This document shows positions 48,463-58,281 of a DNA stretch of 64,000 bases, piece after piece. Source of the DNA: Saprospiraceae bacterium (GTDB lineage: Bacteria > Bacteroidota > Bacteroidia > Chitinophagales > Saprospiraceae). The position numbers and the translations under genes were made by a program. The notes beneath the pieces are model-generated. The model was not told the origin of the DNA. It saw nothing but the letters and a program-made list of their open reading frames with translations, and ran no database searches. The stretch lies in assembly GCA_016717105.1 (NCBI GenBank), contig JADKGF010000003.1, forward strand, positions 62,001-126,000, in the 5' to 3' direction. Each line of letters begins with the position of its first letter. Position 1 is the stretch's first letter.

Positions 48463-50736
48463 TTACTTATCTAGCTCGGCTCTGATTTGATTCAATGCTG
48501 ATCCCCATTTTACCCAATCGATTTGCGCTTGGTTGTAGGTGTGTGCAACTTCGATTTTGTCTTGAGTGCCATCTGCATGATCCAATTGGATTACTAGATT
48601 TTTGCCTGGTTGCATGTTTGCAAAATCCAAAATAGAAACTTTGTCATCTTGTCTGATTTTGTCATAATCTGAAGGATTAGCAAATGTCAAGGCAAGCATT
48701 CCTTGCTTTTTGAGATTGGTCTCATGGATTCTGGCAAAAGATTTTACTACTACAGCTTTTACACCCAAATACCTTGGTTGCATAGCAGCATGTTCTCGTG
48801 ACGAACCTTCACCATAATTTTCTTCGCCAAAAACGATAGAACCGATACCATCAGCTTTGTATGCTCGTGCAGAGTCAGGAACAGGCATATAAGTATCTTT
48901 TGATATATTCAATACTTTATTGGTCTCATCATTAAATGCATTGACAGCTCCAATTAATGTGTTATTGGATATGTTTTCAAGGTGACCTCTGTACGTAAGC
49001 CATGGACCTGCCATCGAGATATGATCTGTAGTACATTTACCTTTCGCTTTGATGAGCAGCCTCATATTCAATAATTGGTCCGCTGTGATCGGTTCGAATG
49101 GTTTCAATAATTGAAGTCTGTCAGATTGTGGATCTACTTTAACCACTACGCCACTACCATCTGCCGCAGGTGCTACAAAACCAGCATCATCTACTGCAAA
49201 ACCTCTTGGTGGCAATTCTATTCCTGTAGGTTCGTCCAACTTGACAGCGACGCCATCTTCATTGATCAATGTATCCGTCATAGGATTGAAATCAAGCCTG
49301 CCAGCTAAGGCAATGGCAGTAACTATTTCTGGTGATGCAACGAATGCATGTGTATTTGGGTTGCCATCTGCTCTTTTAGAAAAGTTCCTATTGAAAGAGT
49401 GGATGATGGTATTTTTTTCTTTTTTGTCGGCACCAAATCGATCCCACTGGCCTATACATGGGCCACAGGCATTGGCAAAAACAGCCGCACCTATTTGGTT
49501 GAATATGTCTATAAATCCGTCGCGCTCTATGGTAAATCTAACCTGTTCCGAACCAGGAGTAATTGTAAATTCGGCTTTGGTTTTAAGATTTTTATCCAAT
49601 GCTTGCTTTGCGATCGACGCAGATCTGGAAATATCTTCATAAGATGAATTGGTACATGAACCGATCAATCCAACTTTGACTTCTACTGGCCATTCTTTGC
49701 CTTTGTCGGCTAGGACTTCTTTCATTTTTGAAATCGGTGTTGCTAGATCTGGTGTGAATGGTCCGTTGATTTGTGGTTCGAGTTCCGATAGATTGATTTC
49801 TATAACTTGATCAAAATAGTCATTTGGATTTTGGTAACAAGCATCATCAGCCGTCAAATGTGCTGCGATCTCATCTGCCAATGCCGCTACATCGGCCCGA
49901 CCTGTGGACTTCAAATATCGAGACATAGATGCATCATAACCAAAAGTCGAAGTAGTAGCACCGATCTCGGCACCCATATTACATATAGTACCTTTGCCTG
50001 TACAAGACATCGACTGAGCGCCAGGTCCGAAATATTCTACAATGGCGCCTGTTCCACCTTTGACAGTTAGGATTCCAGCTACTTTGAGGATTACATCTTT
50101 TGGTGAAGACCATCCAGAGAGTTTACCTGTGAGTTTTACACCGATAAGTTTCGGCATCTTTAGTTCCCAAGCCATACCGGCCATGACATCTACAGCATCA
50201 GCACCACCAACACCTATCGCTACCATACCGAGTCCACCTGCATTGACAGTATGCGAATCCGTACCGATCATCATACCACCTGGGAATGCGTAATTTTCGA
50301 GTACCACTTGGTGAATGATACCTGCACCTGGTTTCCAGAATCCTATGCCGTATTTGTTGGATATAGATTGTAGGAATTCAAATACTTCCGAATTGGTATC
50401 CAAGGCGCCTTTGAGATCCACTTCTGCATTGATTTTGGCTTGGATCAAGTGGTCACAATGTACAGTACTAGGCACTGCAACCTTTGTTCTACCTGCTGTC
50501 ATAAACTGCAAAAGCGCCATTTGTGCCGTTGCATCTTGCATAGCTACTCTGTCCGGAGCAAAAAATACATAATCTTTGCCCCTTTTGTAATCTTGTAAAG
50601 GAGAGTCAGGATGTAAATGTGCATACAATATTTTCTCTGAAAGCGTCAGTGGTCTGCCTAAAGCCGTTCGTGCAGCATTAACCTTATCAGCGAAGCGACT
50701 GTACGTTTCCCTGATCATTTCTATATCAAAAGCCAT
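48463..50736 (-). CDS. Aconitate hydratase, mitochondrial-type
   Basis: The 757-residue enzyme interconverts citrate and isocitrate in the TCA cycle through a [4Fe-4S] cluster. Cluster ligands are in GLIGSCTNSSYEDI and ACGPCIGQWDR. The substrate-binding VIGTDSHT-type segment reads MIGTDSHTVNAGGLGM. The C-terminal swivel domain has GEENYGEGSSREHAAMQPR. Length and motifs fit the mitochondrial-type enzyme usual in Bacteroidota. A longer start at 50796 is in frame, but a good promoter lies inside that extension and the ATG at 50736 gives the conserved MAFDIEMIRETY start. Confidence 0.96.
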   Translation of the reverse strand: MAFDIEMIRETYSRFADKVNAARTALGRPLTLSEKILYAHLHPDSPLQDYKRGKDYVFFAPDRVAMQDATAQMALLQFMTAGRTKVAVPSTVHCDHLIQAKINAEVDLKGALDTNSEVFEFLQSISNKYGIGFWKPGAGIIHQVVLENYAFPGGMMIGTDSHTVNAGGLGMVAIGVGGADAVDVMAGMAWELKMPKLIGVKLTGKLSGWSSPKDVILKVAGILTVKGGTGAIVEYFGPGAQSMSCTGKGTICNMGAEIGATTSTFGYDASMSRYLKSTGRADVAALADEIAAHLTADDACYQNPNDYFDQVIEINLSELEPQINGPFTPDLATPISKMKEVLADKGKEWPVEVKVGLIGSCTNSSYEDISRSASIAKQALDKNLKTKAEFTITPGSEQVRFTIERDGFIDIFNQIGAAVFANACGPCIGQWDRFGADKKEKNTIIHSFNRNFSKRADGNPNTHAFVASPEIVTAIALAGRLDFNPMTDTLINEDGVAVKLDEPTGIELPPRGFAVDDAGFVAPAADGSGVVVKVDPQSDRLQLLKPFEPITADQLLNMRLLIKAKGKCTTDHISMAGPWLTYRGHLENISNNTLIGAVNAFNDETNKVLNISKDTYMPVPDSARAYKADGIGSIVFGEENYGEGSSREHAAMQPRYLGVKAVVVKSFARIHETNLKKQGMLALTFANPSDYDKIRQDDKVSILDFANMQPGKNLVIQLDHADGTQDKIEVAHTYNQAQIDWVKWGSALNQIRAELDK

Positions 50737-50768
50737 ATAACTTGATTTAATAATATTTTTAAGATGTG

Positions 50769-50799
50769 CAAAATTACACATATTAATTATTAACACAAA
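50769..50799 (-). promoter_or_regulatory. Promoter of the aconitase gene
   Basis: On the minus strand TTTG is followed after 19 bases by TAATTTTG, a full TTTG/TAnnTTTG match, ending 33 bases before the ATG at 50736. It supports that start over 50796. Confidence 0.65.
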
Positions 50800-50936
50800 T
50801 CAAAGGGTACAGTTTATTTTTGTCTTGAATATTCTTAATAGAACATCCGTGTTTTTTTGAATAATAATCTAGGATACACGACAATAATCAATTATCCAAA
50901 ATCCACAAACCACAATCCAAAATCAATCAACAAAAA

Positions 50937-52571
50937 TCATTTAATCTTTACCAACTTCTGTACCTGACCAAAACGTTTGCCAAGATCATCCACAAGCGAT
51001 ACGAAGTATAAGCCAGTAGGTAGCGACGAGATGTCTATCTCAGTGGCAGATGAAGAGATCTGATGATTTATTATGTTTCGACCTGTCTGGTTATAAATTT
51101 CTATTTGGCTATTAGACAAGGCTTCAGATGTAGCGACCGTGATTTGGTTTGCGCAAGGATTAGGAGCAATGGAGAAAGTAACAGGTTGTTGCCACGGATC
51201 TGATGTAGCTGTAGGTAATCCCAAGGTCTCAGCCGATAGCTTCATGATGACAGGCCAGCTGCCACAATCAAAATTGCATCTTAAGGAATTTGGGAATAAT
51301 AATGTATCAAGTAAAAAACTTCCACTGATGACCAATCCGTTATCAGATGACTGGAAAATGAATCTCGGTATATATGCATAAGCACTGCTGTTATTATTGA
51401 TAAGATGACCAGATTTGATATACTGTTTATCCTTGGTTTCTCTATAAATGTAAATATCATTGTCGTGTTGGAACCTAACAACATGTAAGACTTCGTCAGA
51501 ATTTTTTAAGCGTGTTGTAGATAAATGTCCCACCTTTTTACCTTCAATAGTAATTTGGCTGTTGCGATTGACGACATTGCCATCCATATCCATAAACAAA
51601 TATCCTCGATGCCCTTGGTAAGAATCATCTTTTGATACAGTGATCATTTCTATGAGACTGTCTTTTTGTTCCGCTTCGAAATAGAATTCTCCGAAGTTGC
51701 TACTGATTTCTTTCTTGATCAGCACATTTGCATCTTTGTCAGTTTTCCAAAGCCATTGAACAGGATGTCCATCTTTGTAATACTGTACCACAAAAGTAAA
51801 AAACTGATGATCTAATGTAAACGGCCCATCAATTCTGAAACTTGTTTGTTCTTCAACAGTTTTAGTTTCGAATACTACAGTTTTTAAGCTATCAAACTCG
51901 AAGGCATCAATTATAGTATCGTTTGCTATATCTACTTTTACGGGAAAGAATTTAACATTGAATTTCTCGTCAGGAATCCCGAAATAAGCATTATAAACAA
52001 AAAAGGGATATTGGCCAGTAGAAATTGCAGGATTTGTACCTACTATCCTAAGATCTTGCTTTGTATTATTATAGTGGTTAATTGTATTTCCAGTTTTTAA
52101 ATCCACATCTCTTTCGGAGTAATATCCACTCCAAAGTGCACCCGCAAAAGGTACTTTGCTCCTATATCCTTTTAATATCAAATTGGAATTTTCATTAAAA
52201 TCCATGTCTAATGTATAGCTATATCCAAAGTTATTTTCAAAATGTGGATTGTAATTTTTGGCCCACAATATATCACCTGAATCTAAGTTATAAGCATTTA
52301 CCATAGTTCCCATATATTGATAGTTATAATTACTGACATTAAAAATGATCTTTTTGTCAAATTCCTTTGGTCTTGCCCATATCAGACCGATTTCTTTGTT
52401 AGAAAAGCTAGGAAAAGAATGAAGAATCTGATCTGTCTCGAAGGTATCTTTGACAGTATGAGCCCAATCTACTTTACTTCCACCGAAATGAATATCAGGG
52501 GCTTTTATGAGTTGTGCATTTAATAAAAATGAGAAAGATAAAGTCATAAAGAATGTCGTCCAAAGTCTCAT
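50937..52571 (-). CDS. T9SS cargo protein of unknown function, copy 1
   Basis: The 544-residue protein has a signal peptide and a mature part beginning LIKAPDIHFGGSKVDWAHTV. Repeated beta-rich segments (DSGDILWAKNYNP; HRGYLFMDMDGNVVN) suggest a beta-propeller-like fold. The last 80 residues are a T9SS sorting domain (FSIAPNPCANQITV, then a YFVSLVDDLG and QKLVKIK end). Related T9SS proteins are secreted, but the function of this one is unknown. It lies downstream of the Cys-rich and lipoprotein frames on the same strand. A frame-broken second copy is at 53899-55517. Confidence 0.8.
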   Translation of the reverse strand: MRLWTTFFMTLSFSFLLNAQLIKAPDIHFGGSKVDWAHTVKDTFETDQILHSFPSFSNKEIGLIWARPKEFDKKIIFNVSNYNYQYMGTMVNAYNLDSGDILWAKNYNPHFENNFGYSYTLDMDFNENSNLILKGYRSKVPFAGALWSGYYSERDVDLKTGNTINHYNNTKQDLRIVGTNPAISTGQYPFFVYNAYFGIPDEKFNVKFFPVKVDIANDTIIDAFEFDSLKTVVFETKTVEEQTSFRIDGPFTLDHQFFTFVVQYYKDGHPVQWLWKTDKDANVLIKKEISSNFGEFYFEAEQKDSLIEMITVSKDDSYQGHRGYLFMDMDGNVVNRNSQITIEGKKVGHLSTTRLKNSDEVLHVVRFQHDNDIYIYRETKDKQYIKSGHLINNNSSAYAYIPRFIFQSSDNGLVISGSFLLDTLLFPNSLRCNFDCGSWPVIMKLSAETLGLPTATSDPWQQPVTFSIAPNPCANQITVATSEALSNSQIEIYNQTGRNIINHQISSSATEIDISSLPTGLYFVSLVDDLGKRFGQVQKLVKIK

Positions 52572-52663
52572 AAGATTTACTTTTGAATTTATTTATTAGA
52601 TAAGAATTATAAAGATGAAGCGTCTTATTTTTAGAATCCTAAAGACAGCCTCTATAAATCTAT

Positions 52664-53026
52664 TTATAGTAAATAACAATTAGGGATACAACCTGTTTGT
52701 CCAATTGAATTAACAGGGCAAGGTAAGTTAGGTACCTGTGCAGAGCAATTTCCAGTGCCTTGAGACAGACTTACCGTAATATTTAAAGTACCATCTGCGC
52801 TTCTGCATACGTCATATGTTGTTTTACAACAGGCGTCTCCACATTGTATTTTGGAATATCCTACCTTTATTAATTCACCATTTGGTGTTTGATAAGTAGC
52901 TAAAGGGAAAATGCAAAAGTTTAAACAATCTGATGTACTAAAGCCAATGCTAGTGTTTCTACCACTGCTACAATTAGGTATATTAACTAAAGGATTTTGA
53001 AGCAGAATGTTAACAATTTCAGTCAT
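52664..53026 (-). CDS. Cysteine-rich protein, possibly the C-terminal half of the upstream lipoprotein
   Basis: The 120-residue frame has about eleven cysteines (CLNFC, CGDACCKTTYDVC, CNYL-like end) and no signal peptide, which is odd for such a protein. Its first codons overlap the end of the lipoprotein frame by 8 bases. Joining the two by one base would give a continuous secreted protein through KVEENY and TEIVNILLQNPL. I treat it as real coding sequence but consider the separate start doubtful. No known family. Confidence 0.6.
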   Translation of the reverse strand: MTEIVNILLQNPLVNIPNCSSGRNTSIGFSTSDCLNFCIFPLATYQTPNGELIKVGYSKIQCGDACCKTTYDVCRSADGTLNITVSLSQGTGNCSAQVPNLPCPVNSIGQTGCIPNCYLL

Positions 53027-53408
53027 AATTTTCTTCTACTTTAGAAATAATAAACGGATCATTTGCAATATCAGTAGGTATTAAAAGCTGCGCAAGGCGG
53101 CCAATCGGCAACAGTTCAATAACAACATCAAGTTTACCAGTAAAAGGACAAATTCTGTATTTATACACAACTTCAAAATTGCATCCAGGATACAAATCAA
53201 TTGAAATGTTATTAGCAGTTGTAGTAGTCCATGGAGTTCCATTACAATTGCCTAATGCATTTTCACATGGTTCGGCTGCTCTGGATTTTGTATTTAAATC
53301 TTGAAATACCGTATCTTTCTTCTCTTCTCCTTCTTTAGCGCAAGAATAGACAAATAAAGTAGCGATTGTAACTACAAACACAGCGAATAATAATTTTAAA
53401 TTTTTCAT
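53019..53408 (-). CDS. Lipoprotein of unknown function (frame may continue into 52664-53026)
   Basis: The 129-residue protein has a signal peptide with lipobox YSC (Cys23) and then AKEGEEKKD. The mature part has three further cysteines and a NNISIDLYPGCNFEVVYKYRICPFTGK segment suggesting a small beta domain. It ends DPFIISKVEENYD. The overlap with the next frame and the lack of an export signal there suggest one longer protein broken by an indel. It is preceded by the 173-nt leader repeat at 53666-53838. Confidence 0.65.
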   Translation of the reverse strand: MKNLKLLFAVFVVTIATLFVYSCAKEGEEKKDTVFQDLNTKSRAAEPCENALGNCNGTPWTTTTANNISIDLYPGCNFEVVYKYRICPFTGKLDVVIELLPIGRLAQLLIPTDIANDPFIISKVEENYD

Positions 53409-53627
53409 TTTAATGAAATTAAATTGTTAATAATTAAATTACAAAAACATTTTTGTTCAAATCCGATACGCACCGGCAATTGTTCAAAAATTCAAAAGAA
53501 AAAAGTAACTAATTATAAAAACAACCTGTACCTTTGCAAAGTATAGTCCTATACACTTGGGTCTGCAGCCCCTGCAAGGGAAGCAGGCTTTTATTTTCAT
53601 TACATTCATAATCATTTATTTTCTTAC

Positions 53628-53653
53628 ATATATATTGCCTTTGCAATATATAT
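53628..53653. repeat. Perfect 11-bp hairpin
   Basis: atatatattgc (53628-53638) and gcaatatatat (53643-53653) are perfectly inverted around a 4-base loop. It lies between the leader repeat and the lipoprotein gene. It may be an RNA structure in that transcript, but no T-run marks it as a terminator. Confidence 0.6.
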
Positions 53654-53665
53654 TACAGGAAAAAC

Positions 53666-53838
53666 ACAGCTCCGCCACAGACATTAACCTTTGTTCTTGT
53701 CTCAAAAAAAAAATAAAAATGTTTTAACGGTCGCTTCTCCAGTTTCTCCAGCCGTCAGTAAGAATATGGTGGCAATATAAATTGTTTTTTTTTTATTACA
53801 AAATATTTCAGCATTTATTTTGAATTTTTTTCAAAATT
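53666..53838 (-). repeat. 173-nt leader repeat, copy A
   Basis: This block and 55593-55765 are the same length and begin with acagctccgccacagacatt, share ttctccagccgtcagtaaga and end in a ttttgaattttttcaaaatt tract. The middle (poly-A tract) has diverged. On the minus strand copy A lies ahead of the lipoprotein/T9SS copy 1 genes and copy B ahead of T9SS copy 2, so it is likely a 5' leader or promoter region duplicated with the genes. The minus-strand text contains an agaca...tgtct hairpin. I recognise no known riboswitch or RNA. Confidence 0.7.
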
Positions 53839-53898
53839 CTTAGAATAAAATCAAAAATCAAACATCGAAATCCACCATCAAAAATCAATCAACAAAAA

Positions 53899-55517
53899 TC
53901 ATTCAATCTTTACCAACTTCTGTACCTGACCAAAACGTTTGCCAAGATCATCCACAAGCGATACGAAGTATAAGCCAGTAGGTAGCGACGAGATGTCTAT
54001 CTCAATGGCAGATGAAGAGATCTGATGATTTATTATGTGTCGACCTATCTGGTCATAAATTTCGATTCGGCTATTAGACAAGGCTTCAGATGTAGTGATC
54101 GTGATTTGATTTGTGCTAGGATTAGGAGCAATGGAGAAAGTAAGAGGTTGTTGCCACGGATCTGATGTAGCAGTAGGTAATCCCAATGTCTCAGCCGATA
54201 GCTTCATGATGACGGGCCAGCCACCACAATCAAAATTGCATCTTAGGGAATTTGGGAATAATAATGTATCAAGTAAAAAACTTCCACTAATGACCAATCC
54301 GTTATCAGATGACTGGAAAATGAATCTCGGTATATATGCATAAGCACTGCTGTTATTATTGATAAGATGACCAGATTTGATATACTGTTTATCCTTGGTT
54401 TCTCTATAAATGTAAATATCATTTGTCGAGTTGGAACCTAACAACATGTAAGACTTCATCAGAATTTTTTAAGCGTGTTGTAGATAAATGTCCCACCTTT
54501 TTACCTTCAATAGTAATTTGGCTGTTGCGATTGACGACATTACCATCCATATCCATAAACAAATATCCTCGATGTCCTTGGTATGAATCATCTAATGATA
54601 CTGAAATCATTTCTATAAGGCTGTCCTTTTGTTCTGCTTCTAAATAGAATTCTCCCAAGTTGCTGCTGATTTCTTTTTTAATCAGCACGTTTGCATCTTT
54701 GTCAGTTTTCCAAAGCCAGTGGACAGGATGCCCATCTTTGGAATACTGTACCACAAAAGTAAAAAACTGATGATCAAGTGTAAACGGCCCATCAATTCTA
54801 ATAGTTCCTTGCTCTTCAGCAGTCTTAGTTTCGAATACTACAGTTTTTAAGCTATCAAACTCGAAGGCATCAATTATAGTATCGTTTGCTATATCTACTT
54901 TTACAGGAAAGAATTTTCCACTTGAATGTCTCTTTGTATAAAAAAAATGATGAATTTTCTTTATTTATTGCTGGATTTGTCTGTACATTAGTTCTCATGT
55001 TAGTTTTTAAATTGATGTACGCTGTCTTTGTTAATCCTGAATTTAAATCAATAGTTCTTTGGGAAAAATATCCTCGCCAATATCCTCCTGTAAAAGGCAT
55101 AATACCTCGATATCCTTTTAATATCAAGTTGGATTGTTCGTTAATTTCCATTTCTAATGTAAAACTATATCCAAAGTTATTTTCAAAATGTGGATTGTAA
55201 TTGTTTGCCCACAATATATCACCTGAATCTAAATCATAGGCATTTACCATAGTACCAATATAAGAGGAATTAAAATTACTAACATTAAAAATGATCTTTT
55301 TATCAAACTCCTTTGGTCTTGTCCATAACAGACCGATTTCTTTGTTAGAAAAGCTAGGAAAAGAATGAAGAATCTGATCTGTCTCGAAGGTATCTTTGAC
55401 AGTATGAGCCCAATCTACTTTAGTACCCCCGAAATGAATATCAGGGGCTTTTATGAGTTGTGCATTAAGAAAACAATTACATAAGATGCAAATAATGATA
55501 ACGTTTAGATATTTCAT
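53899..55517 (-). pseudogene. T9SS cargo protein, copy 2, two frameshifts
   Basis: The gene is a close paralogue of 50937-52571. It begins with a signal peptide (MKYLNVIIICILCNCFLNAQ) and the same LIKAPDIHFGGTKVDWAHTV start. The first frame ends near 54870 after breaking around 54915. The middle (IDGPFTLDHQFFTFVV) is in a second frame to about 54425. The last (DIYIYRETKDKQ to the QKLVKIE end) is in the third. Both breaks are small indels. Downstream flank (aaaatcaatcaacaaaaatc) is shared with copy 1, so the duplication included both flanks. The product would be secreted by T9SS if the frame were whole. Confidence 0.82.
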
Positions 55518-55592
55518 ACTCTCAAGATATTTATAAGTTTTGTGTAATAAATATAATTGGCAATAGCTTGGGTAATATTTTACCTTATTACA

Positions 55593-55765
55593 ACAGCTCC
55601 GCCACAGACATTAACCTTTGTGCTTGTCTATCCAAAAATCTTTTGTACAATATTCGGGCGCTTCTTCAGTTTCTCCAGCCGTCAGTAAGAATATGATTTC
55701 AATATAAATTAAATTTTGGATTTTTACAAAATATTGCAGCTTTTATTTTGAATTTTTTCAAAATT
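55593..55765 (-). repeat. 173-nt leader repeat, copy B
   Basis: See 53666-53838. It starts 76 bases upstream of the ATG of T9SS copy 2 on the minus strand. Confidence 0.7.
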
Positions 55766-56171
55766 TATTATTAAATGATAAAATTCAGTATTTCTTAATC
55801 ATCGTCTAGCAATAAGGTCATTTTTTAGGCAGCGATTTTGTAATTAATATTTTAATTAAAAATTCCTGATGAAGTTTAGTTAATATGAATTGCAGGAACG
55901 TAAAAATAGATGCGGCAATTACTTTCTGACATTAATGGAGTGTTGAGTGTAAAAAAAACCTTTAGAAACATTAAATTTTTGGCATAGATATTGTATGTTG
56001 ATATACAATACATTACGATTTACATTAAAATTTAATATGTTAATTTTTTGATTCGCTAATCAATCTGGTAATTAATGGGTTAATTTTTTTTGTATTTTAA
56101 AACTTTACTTACTTATAGGTATTTCTTATATCCCTATAAAATATATTTAAAAATGTGACTAATATCACTTA
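55766..56171. other. A+T-rich intergenic region
   Basis: No gene is seen. A 7-bp inverted repeat (attgtat 55990-55996, atacaat 56003-56009) could be an operator for the divergent peroxidase gene, but nothing else supports this. Confidence 0.45.
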
Positions 56172-56198
56172 TTGTATTAAATTAAAATATTACTTTTG
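56172..56198 (+). promoter_or_regulatory. Promoter of the cytochrome c peroxidase gene
   Basis: TTG (56172-56174) is followed after 16 bases by TACTTTTG (56191-56198), an exact -7 box, 32 bases before the ATG. Confidence 0.55.
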
Positions 56199-56230
56199 CA
56201 CCTGCTTAATTAGTTTAAATAGATTGACCC

Positions 56231-57577
56231 ATGAACAAATTTAATTTCCTTTACATCTTGATTTTTTTAGCTATCGGATGTAGTAACGAAACAGTGGAAG
56301 TGGCAGAAACAGATTTGGATACCACTTTGCTTCATTCCCTTAAAAAATCCAGCTTGACCGGCGAAGTAGATTTTTATGCAATGCCTTCTGGAAACGAATT
56401 TAAAGATATACCAAATCAGGACCCCAAAAACCCAATTACATACCCGAAGGTAGCATTGGGTAACTTGCTTTTTTTCGAAACAGGTATTGGAATGAAGGCA
56501 AAAAAAGAAGAATCGATGGCTACCTATTCTTGTAGCTCTTGCCATTTGCCAGAGTTAGGATTTACTGCAGGAAGATTTCAAGGTATCGCTGATGGTGGTA
56601 TCGGGTTCGGCCATTTAGGTAATGGTAGGACGATCAATCCACATTATGATGGAACTGAAGTAGATGCACAAGGCGCTCGACCACTACCTGTTGTCAATCT
56701 TGCATATGTGCGAAATCCTTTATGGAATGGATCTTTTGGGTCTTTCGGTATGAATGTAGGCACCGAGAGCGTGTGGGGCGTAGCGGATCCACTTACTTCT
56801 ATCAATCATGAAAATAGAGAAGGATTGGAAGCGGTAGTTACACGTGCACTGATCACACATCGTCAGGATATAAATAAAGAACTTATGGATAGTTTGGGCT
56901 ATACAGCTTTGTTTGACAATGCATTCCATGACGTACCTGTAAGCGAAAGATATACATTGCAGACGGCTTCGCATGCTATTTCTGCATATTTCAGAACGAT
57001 ATTGACCAATCAAGCGCCATTCCAAAAATGGTTGCGTGGAGAAAAAAATGCAATGTCTGATAAACAAAAACGTGGTGCAAACTTATTTTTTACTAAAGCT
57101 GGTTGTGTCAATTGTCACAATAGTCCATCATTGAATGGTCAGCGATTTGCAGCTGTCGGTGTCAAGGATTTGGATCAAAATGGCTATCTTGTTTATAAAA
57201 CTAATGATGGCCGTAATAAGGGTCGAGGTGGATTTACCCAAAAAGATAGTGATCTGTACAGATTTAAAGTACCTGAACTATATAATTTGAAAGATGTCGG
57301 TTTCTATTTTCACGGAGCTTCCAAGAAAAGTTTAAGAGAAGTAGTACAATATTTTAATCTGGCGATTCCTGAAAACGAGCGAGTAGAATCTCACCGTATA
57401 GATAGTCAATTCAGGCCATTGAATCTTTCTGATATAGAAGTAGATGAACTTACCGAGTTTATATCTAATGGCTTATTTGATCCAAATTTATTGAGATATA
57501 AGCCGTATTCAACTTACTCCGGCAACTGTTTCCCAAATAATGATCCACTTTCCAAAAAAGATATGGGTTGTAACTAA
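56231..57577 (+). CDS. Di-heme cytochrome c peroxidase (MauG/CcpA family), lipoprotein
   Basis: The 448-residue protein has a lipobox (LAIGC, Cys17). Two c-type heme motifs are at CSSCH (101-105) and CVNCH (292-296), the layout of bacterial di-heme peroxidases. The segment YPKVALGNLLFFET before heme 1 and FKVPELYNLKDVGFYFHGASKKS near the C-terminus are family hallmarks. These enzymes reduce hydrogen peroxide in the periplasm or oxidise protein partners. Here the lipid anchor would place it on a membrane face. It has its own promoter. Confidence 0.92.
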   Translation: MNKFNFLYILIFLAIGCSNETVEVAETDLDTTLLHSLKKSSLTGEVDFYAMPSGNEFKDIPNQDPKNPITYPKVALGNLLFFETGIGMKAKKEESMATYSCSSCHLPELGFTAGRFQGIADGGIGFGHLGNGRTINPHYDGTEVDAQGARPLPVVNLAYVRNPLWNGSFGSFGMNVGTESVWGVADPLTSINHENREGLEAVVTRALITHRQDINKELMDSLGYTALFDNAFHDVPVSERYTLQTASHAISAYFRTILTNQAPFQKWLRGEKNAMSDKQKRGANLFFTKAGCVNCHNSPSLNGQRFAAVGVKDLDQNGYLVYKTNDGRNKGRGGFTQKDSDLYRFKVPELYNLKDVGFYFHGASKKSLREVVQYFNLAIPENERVESHRIDSQFRPLNLSDIEVDELTEFISNGLFDPNLLRYKPYSTYSGNCFPNNDPLSKKDMGCN

Positions 57578-57706
57578 CAGCTGTTTGTTTGCATTTATGC
57601 TCGACTAAATGATTTGAGCATCAAGTTTCAGAATGTTAAATTCAAATCAAAACGAATATTCGATAATATAGATTTTGTATAACTTTACGCCAATTAAAAC
57701 AGGCAG

Positions 57707-58279
57707 ATGTTTACAGATTATCTAAAATTGGGTATGGATCATATCCTTGATCTCAATGGGTATGACCATATCCTTTTTGTAGCTGTGCTATGCGCCGGAT
57801 ATGAATTGAAGCAATGGAAGCATGTATTGATTTTGGTGACAGCATTTACAATAGGGCACAGCCTTACATTAGCGCTTTCATCCATGGATTTGGTTAGTTT
57901 TTCTCCTTCCTTGATAGAGCGGTTAATACCAATTACCATCATTTTGACTGGTATTTTCAATGTTTTTATAGCTTATAAAAATAAAGATGTCAATCAAAAT
58001 TTTACAATCAATTATTTGTTGGCTCTTGGATTTGGGCTCATACATGGTCTTGGTTTTTCCTTGTATTTTAAGGCAATTTTGGGAAGTGAAGACAGTATTT
58101 TGATGCCATTATTTGCATTCAATGTAGGTGTCGAGTTAGGTCAATTATTGATAGTTGGTTTCATTATGTTGTTGTCATACATTTTTATAGAAAAATTAAA
58201 ACTTCCTCAGCAAAAATGGACCGTAGTTATTTCATTACCATCGATTATGATTGCAATCTACTTGCTATCCCAACGTTAA
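57707..58279 (+). CDS. HupE/UreJ family membrane protein
   Basis: The 190-residue protein has six membrane segments. An early HILDLNGYDHILFVAVL contains the conserved His/Asp of HupE/UreJ, and AFTIGHSLTLAL and GLIHGLGFSLYF follow. HupE/UreJ-like proteins are thought to transport nickel or cobalt, or assist metalloenzymes. No urease or hydrogenase gene is in the window, so the substrate is open. It is 129 bases after the peroxidase stop and converges on birA with a 2-base gap. Confidence 0.85.
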   Translation: MFTDYLKLGMDHILDLNGYDHILFVAVLCAGYELKQWKHVLILVTAFTIGHSLTLALSSMDLVSFSPSLIERLIPITIILTGIFNVFIAYKNKDVNQNFTINYLLALGFGLIHGLGFSLYFKAILGSEDSILMPLFAFNVGVELGQLLIVGFIMLLSYIFIEKLKLPQQKWTVVISLPSIMIAIYLLSQR

Positions 58280-58281
58280 TA

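Noticed and set aside
49241..49642. 133-residue plus-strand frame opposite aconitase
   Set aside because: Antisense shadow of a conserved coding region, with no recognisable protein features.
53540..53590. GC-rich stretch read as a tRNA or known riboswitch
   Set aside because: It contains small palindromes but no cloverleaf, and no conserved riboswitch core was recognised.
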